A DNA stretch of 64,000 nucleotides from Acanthornis magna (Eukaryota > Chordata > Aves > Passeriformes > Acanthizidae). Positions 26,467-39,000 of the stretch are shown one piece after another (position 1 is the stretch's first letter; each line of letters opens with the position of its first letter). The notes under the pieces are model-generated. The model ran no database searches and was not told the DNA's origin. It saw only the letters and a list, made by a program, of their open reading frames with translations. The stretch covers positions 11,669,501 through 11,733,500 of the forward strand of contig JAWUZG010000084.1 of assembly GCA_036785705.1 (NCBI GenBank), read 5' to 3'. The position numbers were made by a program, and so were the translations under genes.

Positions 26467-26656
26467 TGTTTACTCTCATAACACCCCTGTGAGGTGGGGA
26501 AGTCATAGCCTCATCTGACAGATGAGGAACAGAGGCAAAGTGAGATTAAAGGATTAGCCCAAGGTCACACAGGAAAAGTTTGTAGCAGAAGTGGAAATTA
26601 AACCCAGGTCTCTTGGTCCAAAATCAGTGCCTTAAGCGCAAGACCAGACTTTCCTA
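26467..26656 (+). mobile_element. MIR-like tRNA-derived SINE (CORE-SINE group), well preserved
   Basis: The order and spacing of MIR phrases are clear: ctcataacacccctgtgagg, catctgacagatgaggaaca, gaggcaaagtgagattaaag, then gcccaaggtcacacaggaaa and aaacccaggtctcttggtcc. MIR/CORE-SINEs were active in early amniotes, so any copy in a bird is very old. This one spans most of the element and is unusually easy to read, which makes exaptation worth considering. It is non-coding. Confidence 0.85.
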
Positions 26657-27334
26657 GAGCTGGTCAACCTTTTATATTTGATAGTTTAATTTCAAACAGA
26701 AAAACCGTTTATTTTCTAAATACATATTTTCATAGAAAAGGGAGATGGAGGAGCTCATTTCCTGGAGGCAGGAGCTCCTTAAGATCTTATTTATTTCTGT
26801 TTAACTTAATTTCTTTTAGGTTTTAGCATTTCTGATGGTGAAAAAAATGCTGCAGAAATTTCAAAGCACAGGAACACATTTCTTTTCATTTATAATTCAT
26901 CATGGGAAATATTTTCCACTTTCCAGCCAGTTCTGCCCTGCCTCTCTTTGCCTTACCAGGTTTTTAATACCTTTTTATTATTACTTTTTCATAGCCTTGA
27001 CTAGCTTAGAAAGACCACATCTAAACAGAGGCCTTTGTTGGACAACATTACCGTCACGAAAACTCTGTTGCTCCGAAACGTACTTTACAAAAGAATACAG
27101 GCAACAGGTCCATGCCTGGACATATGTGAGCTGCAGGACAAATCTGAGCTAGGCCCTAGCTGCTGCTGACTCTGCTCATCCAGTCCCTGCCCAGACCATG
27201 CCTCCCTCTGCTTCTGGCTCTGAAACTCCCTATTTTCTTCCTTTTTATTGTGCTGCCAAGTCCAGTCCTTCCAAAACACATCTTCCTCTTGGCTCTGAAA
27301 GCCCCTTGGCAGGGGAAGGCAGTCCCACGCCTCC

Positions 27335-27425
27335 TCACACATGGGCCAGCTGAGGTCCATGGAGGAGCAACTACTTGTCCACAATCAACTAGGAGACCAT
27401 CAGCAGAGCTGGGGATAGATGGGTT
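27335..27425 (+). mobile_element. MIR-like SINE fragment
   Basis: A shorter, more diverged match to the same SINE middle section: gccagctgaggtccatggag, caactacttgtccacaatca, then cagcagagctggggatagat and gggtttcacta. These correspond to the MIR phrases 'ctgaggcacagagag', 'acttgcccaaggtcac' and 'cagagctggga'. It lies about 0.7 kb from the better-preserved copy in the same orientation but appears to be a separate insertion. Confidence 0.55.
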
Positions 27426-28529
27426 TCACTAATACAGAGCCTCTCGCCGTTTAGTCATGAGAAATTCAGCCCTCAGAGAGGCCCCTAGGAATTTACCATC
27501 ACAATCCAAAAGGGGAGGTTTTTCACCCCGAGACACTAAACAGCAAGAAAGCTACATGAAACAAACATGACCTGAGGCTGGCATATTTAAAGGTGACTTA
27601 AGGACCCAGACATTCAATCCCCATGAAAACAAATGAGAATCAGTAGGGAGAAAAGGGCTGTCGTATATTCATGCCAACCAAACAGTTAAAATTAGTTACA
27701 ATTGGTAAAGCATTTTGAAGAAAATGTAGAACACTTATATAAAAGCTGAGTGTTGCTCAGAAACAAAGATCTCTTTTCCTGTAATTGTATTTAATGATCT
27801 CCGAAGAACAAGCGGACAATCCACAAGGATGACTACCAACATCACATATGTTCCTGTGACAATGAGGGAATTAGGCTGAAACAAAGACTAATATGCTATC
27901 CTTACAAGGCAGTTTTCACTTCTAGTTTGGCTCCCTCTTTACTTAAATACTTTCTTACACAAGCAGGCAAGCTTGTGCATCAATGACTAAGTATTTCACC
28001 AGCAGAAAATTAAATGTATTATGACTGGTATCAGTCCAGTTTGCCCTGAAGATACCTAAACACTTACCTACCACACACAAAAGATTTCAGTCCCCTCCCT
28101 GACTCCCAGATGGGCTGTGTCTGGTCCACAGTATGTATCCACTTCTCTCCTCTGAGCTGGGGAAGGCCAGTGTAAGAGCAGAGCTTCAGCAGCATTGTGA
28201 GGGCAGGTCCTGGATCATTTAACTGACCTTAATGCACTGAAAACTCAGCTTTGAGCTCTTTTTTGACTTGTTTCAGTCCCAAGGAAGGATATTTTGTCCC
28301 CTCTGGGACGAGCTCCTTGAGGCTGGCTGTTTTCTGCAGCAGTCCAGAGCATCCTGCACTGCCAAATGAAAAGCTCACTCACAAATTTTGACTCACCTCA
28401 GTCAGTGCAGATAACAGGAGCAGCATAGAACAGCATGTGCCACCCAAGACATGTTCAAGACCACTTGGATATTTTTGCATCTGGGCTGTGACTGCACCCT
28501 CTCTTTTTTGCCACTGCTTCCCCCATTAT

Positions 28530-28610
28530 CACCTTAATTAACCGCGGGTGAGAAATTAAATTTATCTGTAAGTTCTTGTGCTCACGCATAGGTAGCACAA
28601 GGGCAGGGCT
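28530..28610. promoter_or_regulatory. Candidate regulatory block with perfect 8-bp inverted repeat
   Basis: The block contains TTAATTAA followed by the palindrome CCGCGG, then a perfect inverted repeat CTTGTGCT (28575-28582) / AGCACAAG (28594-28601) around an 11-base loop holding a CpG. Wobble pairs could extend the stem by up to two. It may be a dimeric transcription-factor site or a small hairpin. Function is inferred only from structure. Confidence 0.25.
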
Positions 28611-31600
28611 CTTTGGCAGCTCGGTTGATTTGTTGTGGTCTGTGCCCCACGGCCAGTGTTTGTTGGCTTCCTGAGGATATACGCACAGGGAAGAGGTGCA
28701 GAGAGGCCTGAACACATTTACAGGGCTGGAAGCTTTGGGTGTAACCAGTCCAGAGAGAGACAGGCAGGTGCTAATGAACTGGTCTTCATCCTATTTTGCA
28801 GGTCCTGTCTGGCTCTAGGACAGAAACACCCAGAGGAAAACTTCTCTAGACTGCAGCTAACATTATACAGGCAGAATGCGGTTTTCACTTCTTTGTCCCA
28901 AGTTCTGGGGAAGGTGAAGTGAATTCCTGGAAACTGAAGGGTTTGGACACTAGAGTTGTAGGCTTGGAAAAATACTACTTCTGGCTATGATGATTTATTT
29001 ATAGTTGCAATTAAAGACAAAAAGCCTCTTCAGAGAGGGAGGATGAAGTGGAAACAAGGCCAGGCCTAGAAACCTAAGACTACAGGGATTCCCTGAGCAA
29101 AATTAATCAGAGAACTGAGTTGTTTTCTATTTATTTTTTTTTTCCTAAAGGGTTATCTCTTCAATTTGCTTATCTGGCCCACAGCTTTGCAACAAACACA
29201 TTTCTGGACCTTCCCCCTGAGCTATGGAGACAGGCCAAACACTAGAATTGAGACTGGGGGTGGGTCTCAAACTCACAAAAAGAACTTGTGAGCTTTCAGG
29301 CACAAAGGCCATCCTACACCTTACCTCTGGAGCTGCTGTCCACCCAGCCACAGCAAAGGTAGTGACAGCTTTGGGATGTGGCAGTGGAGGGAAAGAGGAG
29401 AGCCTGAAATCACCAACTGCATGGAAGAGCAAGGAAACAAAAGAAGGCAAGAAAGAGGCTAAAAGTTCTTACATCTACAAAAAGAAATGTGTGTGGTAGG
29501 ATTTTCTCTGTGCTGGCCTTTGATTTACAGCCTGCCAGGGTATATATTATTCCAGCTCTTAAAAGAGTGGGTGTGGTGCAAACCCCCAGACAACCTTTTG
29601 AGATGGAGCTCTGTAGATGTCTCTTCAATTCTTTTAGATCCAGTTTTTGGCCCTGGAAAGATCCCCTGATGAATAAAAGATCTGGCTCCAGCCACCATGA
29701 CTCGGATAACAAATGAGGTGGGGAACTGCAGATCAATTCAAATAGCAAGACAAGTCAAAGGAGGTGCTTATTGCTGTCCCAGTGCTTCACAACCCCTTCT
29801 AACCAGGGGCTCCAGCTGAGACTTCCAGGCTAGATAGGACCTCTGATCACTGCAGCAATCAGACAAGTGCTCAGGCAGACCAAAACCAGGGACAATCTAT
29901 CACACAGAAAAGCCGGGGCTGCTTTACTGTAAGAGACACTGAAGTCAGCCCTGTCTGTTCATTCCCCAGTCTGGACTCCAGGCCTCGACTTCCCTCTCTG
30001 GAATGGAGCAAGAGCCCTAGACAGCCTCCCGGATCATTACCATGTAGAAGCACCTTCAGCTAAAAGGCTGCTACAGGTTTCCCCTTCAACCTGCATTGCC
30101 CTGTTTACATATTGCATTCCATACTGGAAGAAGAGGCCGCTACTCCCTGTTTATATACACTTTGCTCCAAGAGATGTTTTTCAGTCTCTTAGAGCCGCCT
30201 GACTTCCACACTATGACAAGAAGCTGCACTGCACCATATCTCTGCTATTTTTCATGCAACTTTCCCCACACACTACATCCACTGAAACATATGTGGACTA
30301 CCAGAAGCAGCTCTGTCTAGACAGGTACAATATGCACTGCTAAAACCCATGGCAGAGAGGTAGTGCCTCTCCCTGAAATGAGGAAGAAGCAAGACTGAAT
30401 GGCCTTTAACTCACAGGATTTATAGGACTGGCTGAAACAATCAGCAATTACCTATGTGTCTCTTACCAAGCGTGCCTGAGGTGCATGACAGAGAGAACAA
30501 AGCAAACTTTATGCCTAAAATTAAGTCTGTGGATTGCAGAAGGAAGAAAAGTCAGGTTAACTACAATTCCCAGGGAAAAAAGTCTGAAACATAAATAAAT
30601 AATGAATAAATACCAAAAGTATTCGTAAGCACAGAAGATAACAAAGCAAAGTCTTAGGCTAATATGGATTTAATCAGATATAATTTGGATCCAACTAAGA
30701 TAGTTTCCCTCTATGACAGGCCACATGGATAGCAGAGAGGCCGTTACATGTCTTGACTTATAAAGCTTCAAATACATAACATCCTCCTAAGAGATGAAAT
30801 AAATGCTCTCAAATAAACTTTCACAGAGCAGATGCAAAAGTGACTGGAAATATGATATTTGGACGCTAAATATCAATGGGTCACTGTCAAAATGGAGGGA
30901 TTAACCCAGCAGAGCTGTACTGTGTTTGTTGTGAATCCAGATTTCTTCAAAGTTTTCTTTAACAACTTGGGCCATTAGATAGATTGCACGCTTGTAAAAC
31001 ACAAAGCTGCTATGTAGCTGGGAAGAACTGCCTCAAGACAGGCTTGAATTCTGATCTTGACAGTTGGGGAAATGTCTGAAAAAAAATTGGACCCCATTCA
31101 GTACAGATAAGGATAGGGAAAAACTGTCCACAATTCCTCAGAAAATTATGGAGAGCTTTGAGATGGACCCCAAGTTTAATAGGAGTCAGCCATGTCTCAT
31201 GGCTACAGACAAAAGACAAATGTTATCCTGGGTTGTACAAACATGAGTCCAGCCTGTAAAACATGTGGAGAAACTCTTCTGCTGTGGTCCACATGGCAAG
31301 GCCTTCGCCAGAGTGTTCCATCTCATCTCAGGACAGTGAACTCCAAAAAGATGTACATTGACTGGAAAGACTCTGAAGGAAAGCAACAGGAACAATCAAA
31401 GATTTAAGACAACCTCACCTGCATGGAGAGCTTTGAACAAAGTGGGGTTGTCCATAAAAGAGAAACCCATTGGGAGAAAATATACAAGAGTTTTCAGGCT
31501 TCCTGAAAGTCTCACCTGCTTTTCTAAGCCCAGGCACTGGACACCCTCCACCTCAGAAACATGGAGCAGGTAATCAATACAAGCTTTAGGAAAATTCGGT

Positions 31601-32331
31601 GTGTGATGGAGGGTGGTCCAGTGAAGACCACAGTGTAAGCAAGAACTTTTGGCCCACAAAGAGCAAGAGCTACTGAATACCCTTTGCCTCCAACAGCCCA
31701 CCCAAAAGGCATCACAGTGGAAGGCAGTTTGTGCATCCTGCGAAAGCAGCTGGGCCAGAGTGCGTGTGAGACCTTGATTAAAAACAGGCTGCTGTTCATA
31801 TTTCAGCTCTGCTTCTGGCGATCTGTGAGAACTTCCTCATTCCTAGAGGGTCTCCTCATCCCAGATGAGGGAGCTGGTGTCTGGGGAAGACCTTTAGTAT
31901 TCATTACAAAAACGTTTCTTGTCAGTCTCTCCTCACTTCACCAAAGCATGCAGACAATCTTATTTTTCAGAAGCACCCACCAGCTCTCCCTTGACTGGCT
32001 GCTACTCGAATGCCTGACTCACCCCTACTGCTCCCAATGGAAAAGGCTTCCATTGTTGTAAAGCACTCCACAGGTTTCAGTGGTACCTGTGCAGGACCCT
32101 AAAGCAATAGTACCAAAATGTGAGGAACCCACAGCTTCCACAAGTCACTCATGAGATGGAAGAGTAGGGGGAAAAGTCTGAAATACAAGTAGAAGAGCAT
32201 TATGCTGGACCAGAATCATGCAGAAGGTGCAGCAAGACCAAGGCACACAGCTCTGTGGCTTCGGGAGTGATCTCCCTTCCCCAGGCACACCAAAATGCAG
32301 AGACAACATGTCTGCTCTCCTGGGGAAAGGA

Positions 32332-32370
32332 TCCCATCCCCAGTCGCAGGTTCCCATCCCCAGTCACAGT
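32332..32370 (+). repeat. Two-copy tandem duplication, 20-bp unit
   Basis: TCCCATCCCCAGTCGCAGGT at 32332-32351 is followed by TCCCATCCCCAGTCACAGT at 32352-32370, with one substitution. It is a small local duplication. Confidence 0.9.
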
Positions 32371-32796
32371 GGATGAAATATGCCATGCTCCCATGAGCTA
32401 GAGGGAGAGAAGCATCCCCAAACACCGAGGGAGGGGCATCTCCAGTGCTTAAAAAGCCTAGAGGAAGGTCCAGACAACAAGAACAGCAAACAACAAAAAC
32501 AGAAAACAGCAAAAGCTCTGTGGAATATGAAAGGAAGAAATAAGTAAAAGCAGATGTAGTTGTGCCACAGAGGGCTTTTCCCTTGCATCTCCGGCATTCC
32601 AAAAACGGTCACCTCCCCTGCCCAGATTGTCTCTGTCCTCAGTGAACTGGGCAACTCTGCTCTCAGCTCTGTCTGGCAGCCCTTGTCCATGGGGAATGCT
32701 AAACTTCAGTGCCCACAGACATTGCAGACAAATTTTTAACCACTTCCCTTGCTCCAAAGCAAAGCCAACTGCACTGGAGTCTCAGCACAATGAAAG

Positions 32797-32857
32797 CATA
32801 ACACAGGTACAAAGTTGCATAACACAGGTACAAAGGTTCATAACACAGGCCAAAAAC
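32797..32857 (+). repeat. Three-copy tandem repeat, 21-bp unit
   Basis: CATAACACAGGTACAAAGTT and two variants start at 32797, 32818 and 32839. The first two are nearly identical and the third is diverged after ACACAGG. The repeat of a TAACACAGG core could be a small array of binding sites, but nothing else supports that. Confidence 0.9.
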
Positions 32858-34644
32858 TTTTGAAATTTCATAAAGTTTGTTATCCCCATGACTCTTCCAG
32901 GTAGGTTCAAACATGGTCACACATATTCTGGTCCAACCATTAATTTAAATATCACTTAATGCCAAAGTTCACATTGGTTCTGTTACATCAGGGCAAAGAC
33001 CAATCCAAGAGGGGTCCATTTGGCCTGAACCATTTTCTGATTCATCCACAGAGTATTACTTAAGGATGTAACTGCAAGTTTTTGTATAGGTCAATCCTAG
33101 CTAGTGGCTGGTCTGGACTGGAAAGGTCTCTGTATGTTGTATGTTGCTGTAGATGTGTTTCGAGTACAAAAACAACATCCCGAGCATACATAGACCATGC
33201 CTGTACTCTCAGTGAACTACTGGTGTTACTGCATCATGACAAGAAGTTATATTGCTTTAAAGGCAGCAGCCCAGAGCAGTATAAATTTTTTGCACAAACT
33301 CTCAGATCTTTCCCTGAAAACAGGGGACAGCAATTATTCTTGAACCAAAACAACCATGCAACAATGGCAGTGAATGATTTGATTTGTTTTCTGGAAAATG
33401 CTGTGTTCAAGCCAGGCCAATAAAAGTGATCCAGTATCCAAGGCATTTTTGCCATTTGTTAAAAATGCCGAATTGCCCTTCCAGCTAATTTACTAGCATA
33501 AAATCCAGTACATTTTAATTGCTGACTAATTTGCAGAGATCCTACTGGGCCTGTGTCTTAGGTCTGCTCTGAAGAAAGAAACTACCATAAGTGTCTGGGA
33601 AAGACCAACATGGCCTGCAGCCATCAAGGAAACACCTCACCAGCATGAGAAGTTTGGCTGCATCTCACTGGCAGCTAATGGAAGTCCATGTAGAAGCGAG
33701 TGCACTCCTAAATGTAACTCCACACAAGTCATTGCCCAGTTGAAGGTGAGGAAACTTTGCTGCCCATTGCAGAGCTGAGAGTCTTCTTCAAAGAGTAGAC
33801 ACACATCATTTCCCAGCTGAGCATTTTATATGCACACACAGCATTGCAAAGTCCGCCATTATAATTTGGTTTCTGTAAAAACAATGGCTTCTGAGGGATA
33901 TAGATGTGGGCTCAACAAAAAACACGAAGCACTCCTCCTTGTCTATTAATCATCTTTAGTAGATTTTAAGTGAAGATTCTTCCAGTCCTGACTTAACGCA
34001 CCCCTTTTACCAAATGTCTGTCTAGAACCAGTTGCTGTTGCTCCGCCTTTGGTGCTGATCCCCGCTAAGCACCAATGAAGCACATTTTTATGTAGCTGCC
34101 CTATGCAAGTAGCCGCCTTAGATTTAAACAAAGTTTACAAAATAGGCATACATAGGAATTTCAGGTACTATTTATGGTTATCATGAGGGTAAAAGGAATT
34201 GACACTCCTGATGTTGCTCACTGCTATGCAGACGTGGAAGAGACGAGTCCAGTTGCATCAAATCTAGCATATGTATGTGTCTGGAAGACAAAGCCAAGAA
34301 ATAAACAGCCCTGGAGAATTACCTACCACTTTCTGGCCACCAGGGATTCACATGCTCAGCTCACAGGAGCAACAATTCCTCACGGAGATTCGCTGAGCTG
34401 ACTCCAAACAAGCTGGGACATCCAGCCAGAGAGGTAGAAGAGGTCTGTGTGGAGAGACCAGATTATTCTGGAGAGCAAGGAGAGCCACATGAGCATGGCC
34501 CACAGCCAAGCCCAGCCAGCCTCCTGAGCTGCCTGGCTCAGCTGTGGTATCACACTGACACAGCTACAGCCCTCCAAGGGCTGGACACACCTTGGGTGCT
34601 GCATCACACAGGGCAGAGGTGCTCAGGGGGATCACATCTAACAG

Positions 34645-34745
34645 ACAAAGGGCAGGAAAGGGGACAGAGACCTGGAGTCACTTACCTGAGGTTACAGAGC
34701 TGCTCAGCCACTGAGACAGGTACTGCACCCAAATCCAGCCTGCTG
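34645..34745 (+). mobile_element. MIR-like SINE fragment
   Basis: A diverged stretch with the MIR order 'gacagagacctggagtcact', 'tacctgaggttacagagctg', then 'cagccactgagacaggta' and 'cacccaaatccag'. It is readable but short, and a profile search is needed to be certain. Confidence 0.5.
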
Positions 34746-35604
34746 TCCACTTGCCCACGCTGTCAGTCTGCCAGTGGAGAGTTGAAAGCACAGTTTCAGC
34801 TGCTCACACACATATGGTTGCTGGCACGTGGCTCAGGAGGAGGAAGATAATAACAGATCATCTAAGGATAACATAATACTGCATATCAGATCATGCTGAA
34901 AGGGGCCCAAGCCAAGTAAGCTTTTCTTCCCCTCTTCAATGGAATTTCCTTGTGTATGCATGTTTTATTCTGAAGATGACATTTGTTTGCCTAGAAGAGG
35001 GGATTATTCTGCAGACTATTTTCTTTGAAGAAAAGAAATAAAGAGTCTTCCAGGTCACTAGAAAAATTTAAAAGTTTTTTTTTTGAAGGAGAGACCAAAT
35101 GCAAGAAAAGCACACAGTGAGCATAAAGTGAAATAACAGAAGTAATAGGAATAAATTAATCCTTTAGGTTTGCAGATTAGCCATGCATTTTCTCAGCCAT
35201 GCTTAATTCACAGATTGTTTAATATCCTGGTTCTCTTCTGCATCTAGGTCTACCTGGCACTGCCAGAGAAGTTCCTTTCACACTTTCTCTGAACAGAAAC
35301 ATGAGTTAACAGTTTTCATGGGTTCTATATTTTCAGCCAAGAGCACACCTTCTACTCTTTCATCTCTATTCCCTGTCCCCATAGTCAAATCACTAACTCA
35401 ACAGGGACAGACATGTCCATGGGAAAAAAAGGGACATAAGAACAGTCTCCCCCACAGTACTTTACCAAGGTCTTTTCGGCTACATGTTCACTGTTTCTCA
35501 GCCTGAAGACTCCTACTCTTTGTTTCAGCCCTTTGTGAATGCTAAAGGTTCTCCCAGTAGACACATCTTCTGCAAATGGAAATTCACAGACAGTATATTT
35601 ACTT

Positions 35605-35790
35605 TTCTTATCAACCTTTCACCCCTAGACTGTAGGCTTTTCAAACATTGGTCAAAAACTACTTATCTAGTTTCATTCCCTCACATCCTTCCAGCACTCA
35701 AGCAATTTAATCCTATTCATCATGCTTGTCAACCATGTCTGAACCTTGTATAACTTTGCAATTAAATACTATTTTTAGTCTCATCACATT
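35605..35790 (+). mobile_element. Possible L2-type LINE 3'-end remnant
   Basis: The segment begins cacccctagactgtaggctt and continues through a C/T-rich stretch to caattaaatactatttttag. This is like the L2 terminal section (ctagactgtaagctcc… followed by caataaat). It sits immediately before the minus-strand CR1 fragment at 35822. The call rests on a few short phrases only. Confidence 0.3.
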
Positions 35791-35821
35791 CTTCCCCTAC
35801 ACCTCAAAAAGTGGTACACCT

Positions 35822-36075
35822 TAGTATCAGACACCATTTCAAGTCACAAAGCACCTCTTGAAATCATCCAGTCCCACGTCCTATTTGAAGCAGGGCCAAC
35901 TAAGAGCAGTTTGTGCCAGACCTTGTCTCTCAGGTATAGAATATCCCCAAGAATATCAATCCCACAACATCAGAGGGCTCCTACTCGTGCCCCACAATCC
36001 CCAAAGTGAGGGGCTTTTTTTTCCTAGTATCTAATAGAAATTGCTATTTTTGGAACTTGTGTCCACAGCTAACCC
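35822..36075 (-). mobile_element. CR1 LINE 3' fragment (old, diverged)
   Basis: Read on the minus strand, the order of CR1 3'-end phrases is kept: GGACACAAGTTCCAAAAATA, TTAGATACTAGGAAAAAA, a diverged part of the valine-rich stretch, GATATTCTATACCTGAGAGA, then TTGGCCCTGCTTCAAATAGG and GGACTGGATGATTTCAAGAG. Divergence is greater than in the copy at 9061-9713, and the terminal octamer tail is lost. It is non-coding. Confidence 0.85.
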
Positions 36076-39000
36076 TATCACTGTCCACCTCTGAATCAAA
36101 CAGACTGGTTCTCCAGGCTCATTTTAGATACTTCTAACAAATATAATGCTCACACAGCAATTTCAGTCTCAGATTTGGACTTTGACTAGGAAATGAGAGC
36201 AGTTCCTTCCACATCAGGAAAGGAAAGCTGAATGCTAGAAAGACAATGCAAAAGAATTCCTAACCAAAATTTAGTGAAGTAACTGGGAGTCTTCCCATCA
36301 CAGTCAATAAGCTTGGCGTTAAATCCAGGAAGTGGACAGATAGTACAGTCAGAGAAGGTTTAGAAATGCATTTTCTTAATGGCTTAAGGCAAACTGGTTT
36401 TAAAGTTTGTCCCAGCATGCATGGATTGCATATCAGATCCCTTTTTAATTCCTACTTGCAAAAGCAAGAAATAAAAAAAATTCTCACAAATTTGTCATTT
36501 GGTACTCAAAGAATGCTTGGCATAAGTTGGAGAGGATATGGTAGAATTTTTCATGAGTAATAAATGTTTAAGTCATGCCTGAAGTGCAAAATTCAATTCA
36601 ACTTTAATTAGAGAGGCGTCACTAAAGATCTTATTATGATTTTATAGGCCACAGAGGAGATCAGATCAAATTCTCAAGTTACGCTGAACAGGGCAGCAAA
36701 GGCAAAGAAGAGATCACATGCAGGACGATTCAACACTCAGCTCATCAATACTCTGCTATTTCTGTGTTCCTATTATTATCTACCTGATCCAGAAATTACT
36801 CCTTTTTAAGGATCCCTGGTACAGGCTGCAACACTACTGTACAGCACAGCTTCAAAAGCACTGCTCTCTGGCCTGCACCATGCCATGGACTAAATCTTTG
36901 GGAGGTGCTGGGGCATGTTCAGCAAACTCTGCTCAGATACCTTTCCAGCTGCAGCAGCATCAGCTTTGCCGTAGCCTAAGGCTATAGATACATGTGTCTC
37001 TTCTTTCTCCCCCTCTTCCCAAAATAAAAAGGAAACACCTGCAGAGCAAAGCCAAAAACCAAAAACATGGTCCTCCAATGTGCAGAATCAGAACCCCAGC
37101 AACTGCTGTCATGGAAAAGATATAGAAAACATATTACAATGCACTATCTGGATTGTTCATTGAGATTAGGAGATAGTATTTCTGTTTAAAAATAAAGTGC
37201 TGGGACCACAGGGACACAGCCACAGGTATGACATCTCTGGTGACCCCCAGAACACATGTGATAGGGGGTGATAAGGTTCCAGCATTTTTTCTTCTCTTCT
37301 GCCACTTACGGTAATAATTAATCTCTTAATACTGGCTGAAGACACATGATTTTATAGGAAACACAAATCAAGACACTGCAGGTTTTAAAGGCTGACAGGT
37401 TTACTTTTTTTTATAATATTAAATAGTTTTATTTTGAAAATATTTGCAGCAAAATGGCTATGTAGCCACATCAAGTTCTGCAATAATTTTTGTTCACTTT
37501 TTTGCATGTGTTGCAAGAATGGCTGGAGTATAGGGGGAAAAAAACAACAAAAAGAAAGCAGAGAAACATACAGTAAACCATAGAAAAGAGCAGGAAAATG
37601 ATGGTACAGAAAATGCATCAGTAGGTGTAACTGTGATCCAGTCAGGCCAGATAGGATAAGAAACCATACCTTGGACAGGTCCCATTAAAAACAGACAGGT
37701 TCATCCTGCACAGGCCAATTCTGCAATTCTTGAGAAGTCAAGCAGCAAAGTGGGCTTTCCCTGGCACCTGGGCTCTGACAACATGCAATAGGACAGCTGA
37801 AACAAAACAAAGATTAAAGGAAGGGAAGACTAGAGGGGGAAAACAAAAAAGAAAAAAAGCATACACTCTTTGCTATTAACGCCTTACAAGACTTGCATTA
37901 AAAGGTGGAATCATCCACAGGTAAAATCTGGGAATTACAGATTAAAACCCTTCCCTTCATGGTAAGTAAGGGCAGACTCCTGGGAGCAGCAGTAGTACCG
38001 TAGCCATGGATACTAGAGAGCAAGGTGTGGGAGGGGATACAAGTACCTTATTTTGCATATAGGTCCAACCTGCACAATTATGTCCACTATCTCTACTTTG
38101 AAGAAGCCACCTATGAGTAGAAGACACTGAAGAGCATTACCATACCAGGAAGGATGTTTCCTTTCAGTTATTCCTCCTCTCTCATCATGTGCCTTTGCAG
38201 TTAGTGTTTGCTCAGCAACAGAATCCCCAGCAAGTAAGTACTGACAACAATGTGGATCAGGAAGGTCATTCCCACCAAGATTTACCTTGAAAGAAGCTGG
38301 TCCCTATGCTGGAGTTGCCTTGTCCCATTCCAAACAAAGAAAGCGGTATGCATGTTCAGCACATTTCCTTGGCAAACTAAGAACTGCAAATTTTGCCACC
38401 AAAATAGGTACTATGGCACCAAATGCTATCAAGCACTAGAGGCAGGAGGAGGACTCAGTGCTTTGATCCATCTCACCCATCTAGAACTCATTGCAACTTA
38501 GGTACTTTGTGGAGCCTCCCTTCTCCCACCACACAGCCTGTTTTCTGCCTGGTTAAATGCTGTGCTCTTACATCCCCCCTCTGCTGCTTAGATGAGAACC
38601 AATTCATTACAGCAATGTGCTGAAACAATTAGGCAACTTGCTCACCTAACCCAGGAGAGCCGGCTAGTGAAAGAGAACTACTGAAAACTTTGCAGACAGA
38701 CAGATACGTAAGAAAGATCAGTGTTTCTTACCCAATCATTCTCCTGGGATCAGAGAGTACGGTTGTGAAATATATCAGAATTCTGTTTTCTTCTTTCCTT
38801 TCCTAAGTTTCTGTCTGAAGGCTTAATTTTTATTGGGATGGTGTTGCAAACAAGCCAGCCACGGGCTTCAGAAATGTCTCTATCCCTGATCCTTCACAAG
38901 CGAGTCCAAATATTCTCCAGTTGGTCTTTGGAAATTATCTGAAGCAAAGGGGCTCTAACTCTGATGTGAACATGGTTAAAAGCTGTAAGAAGCTCCCTGG

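Larger units (their letters stand above)
26657..35821. other. Gene-free sequence with ancient repeat fragments
   Basis: It contains MIR-like fragments (27335-27425, 34645-34745), the hairpin block near 28575, two small tandem duplications at 32332 and 32797 and a possible L2 tail at 35605. No exon or RNA gene was seen. Confidence 0.7.
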
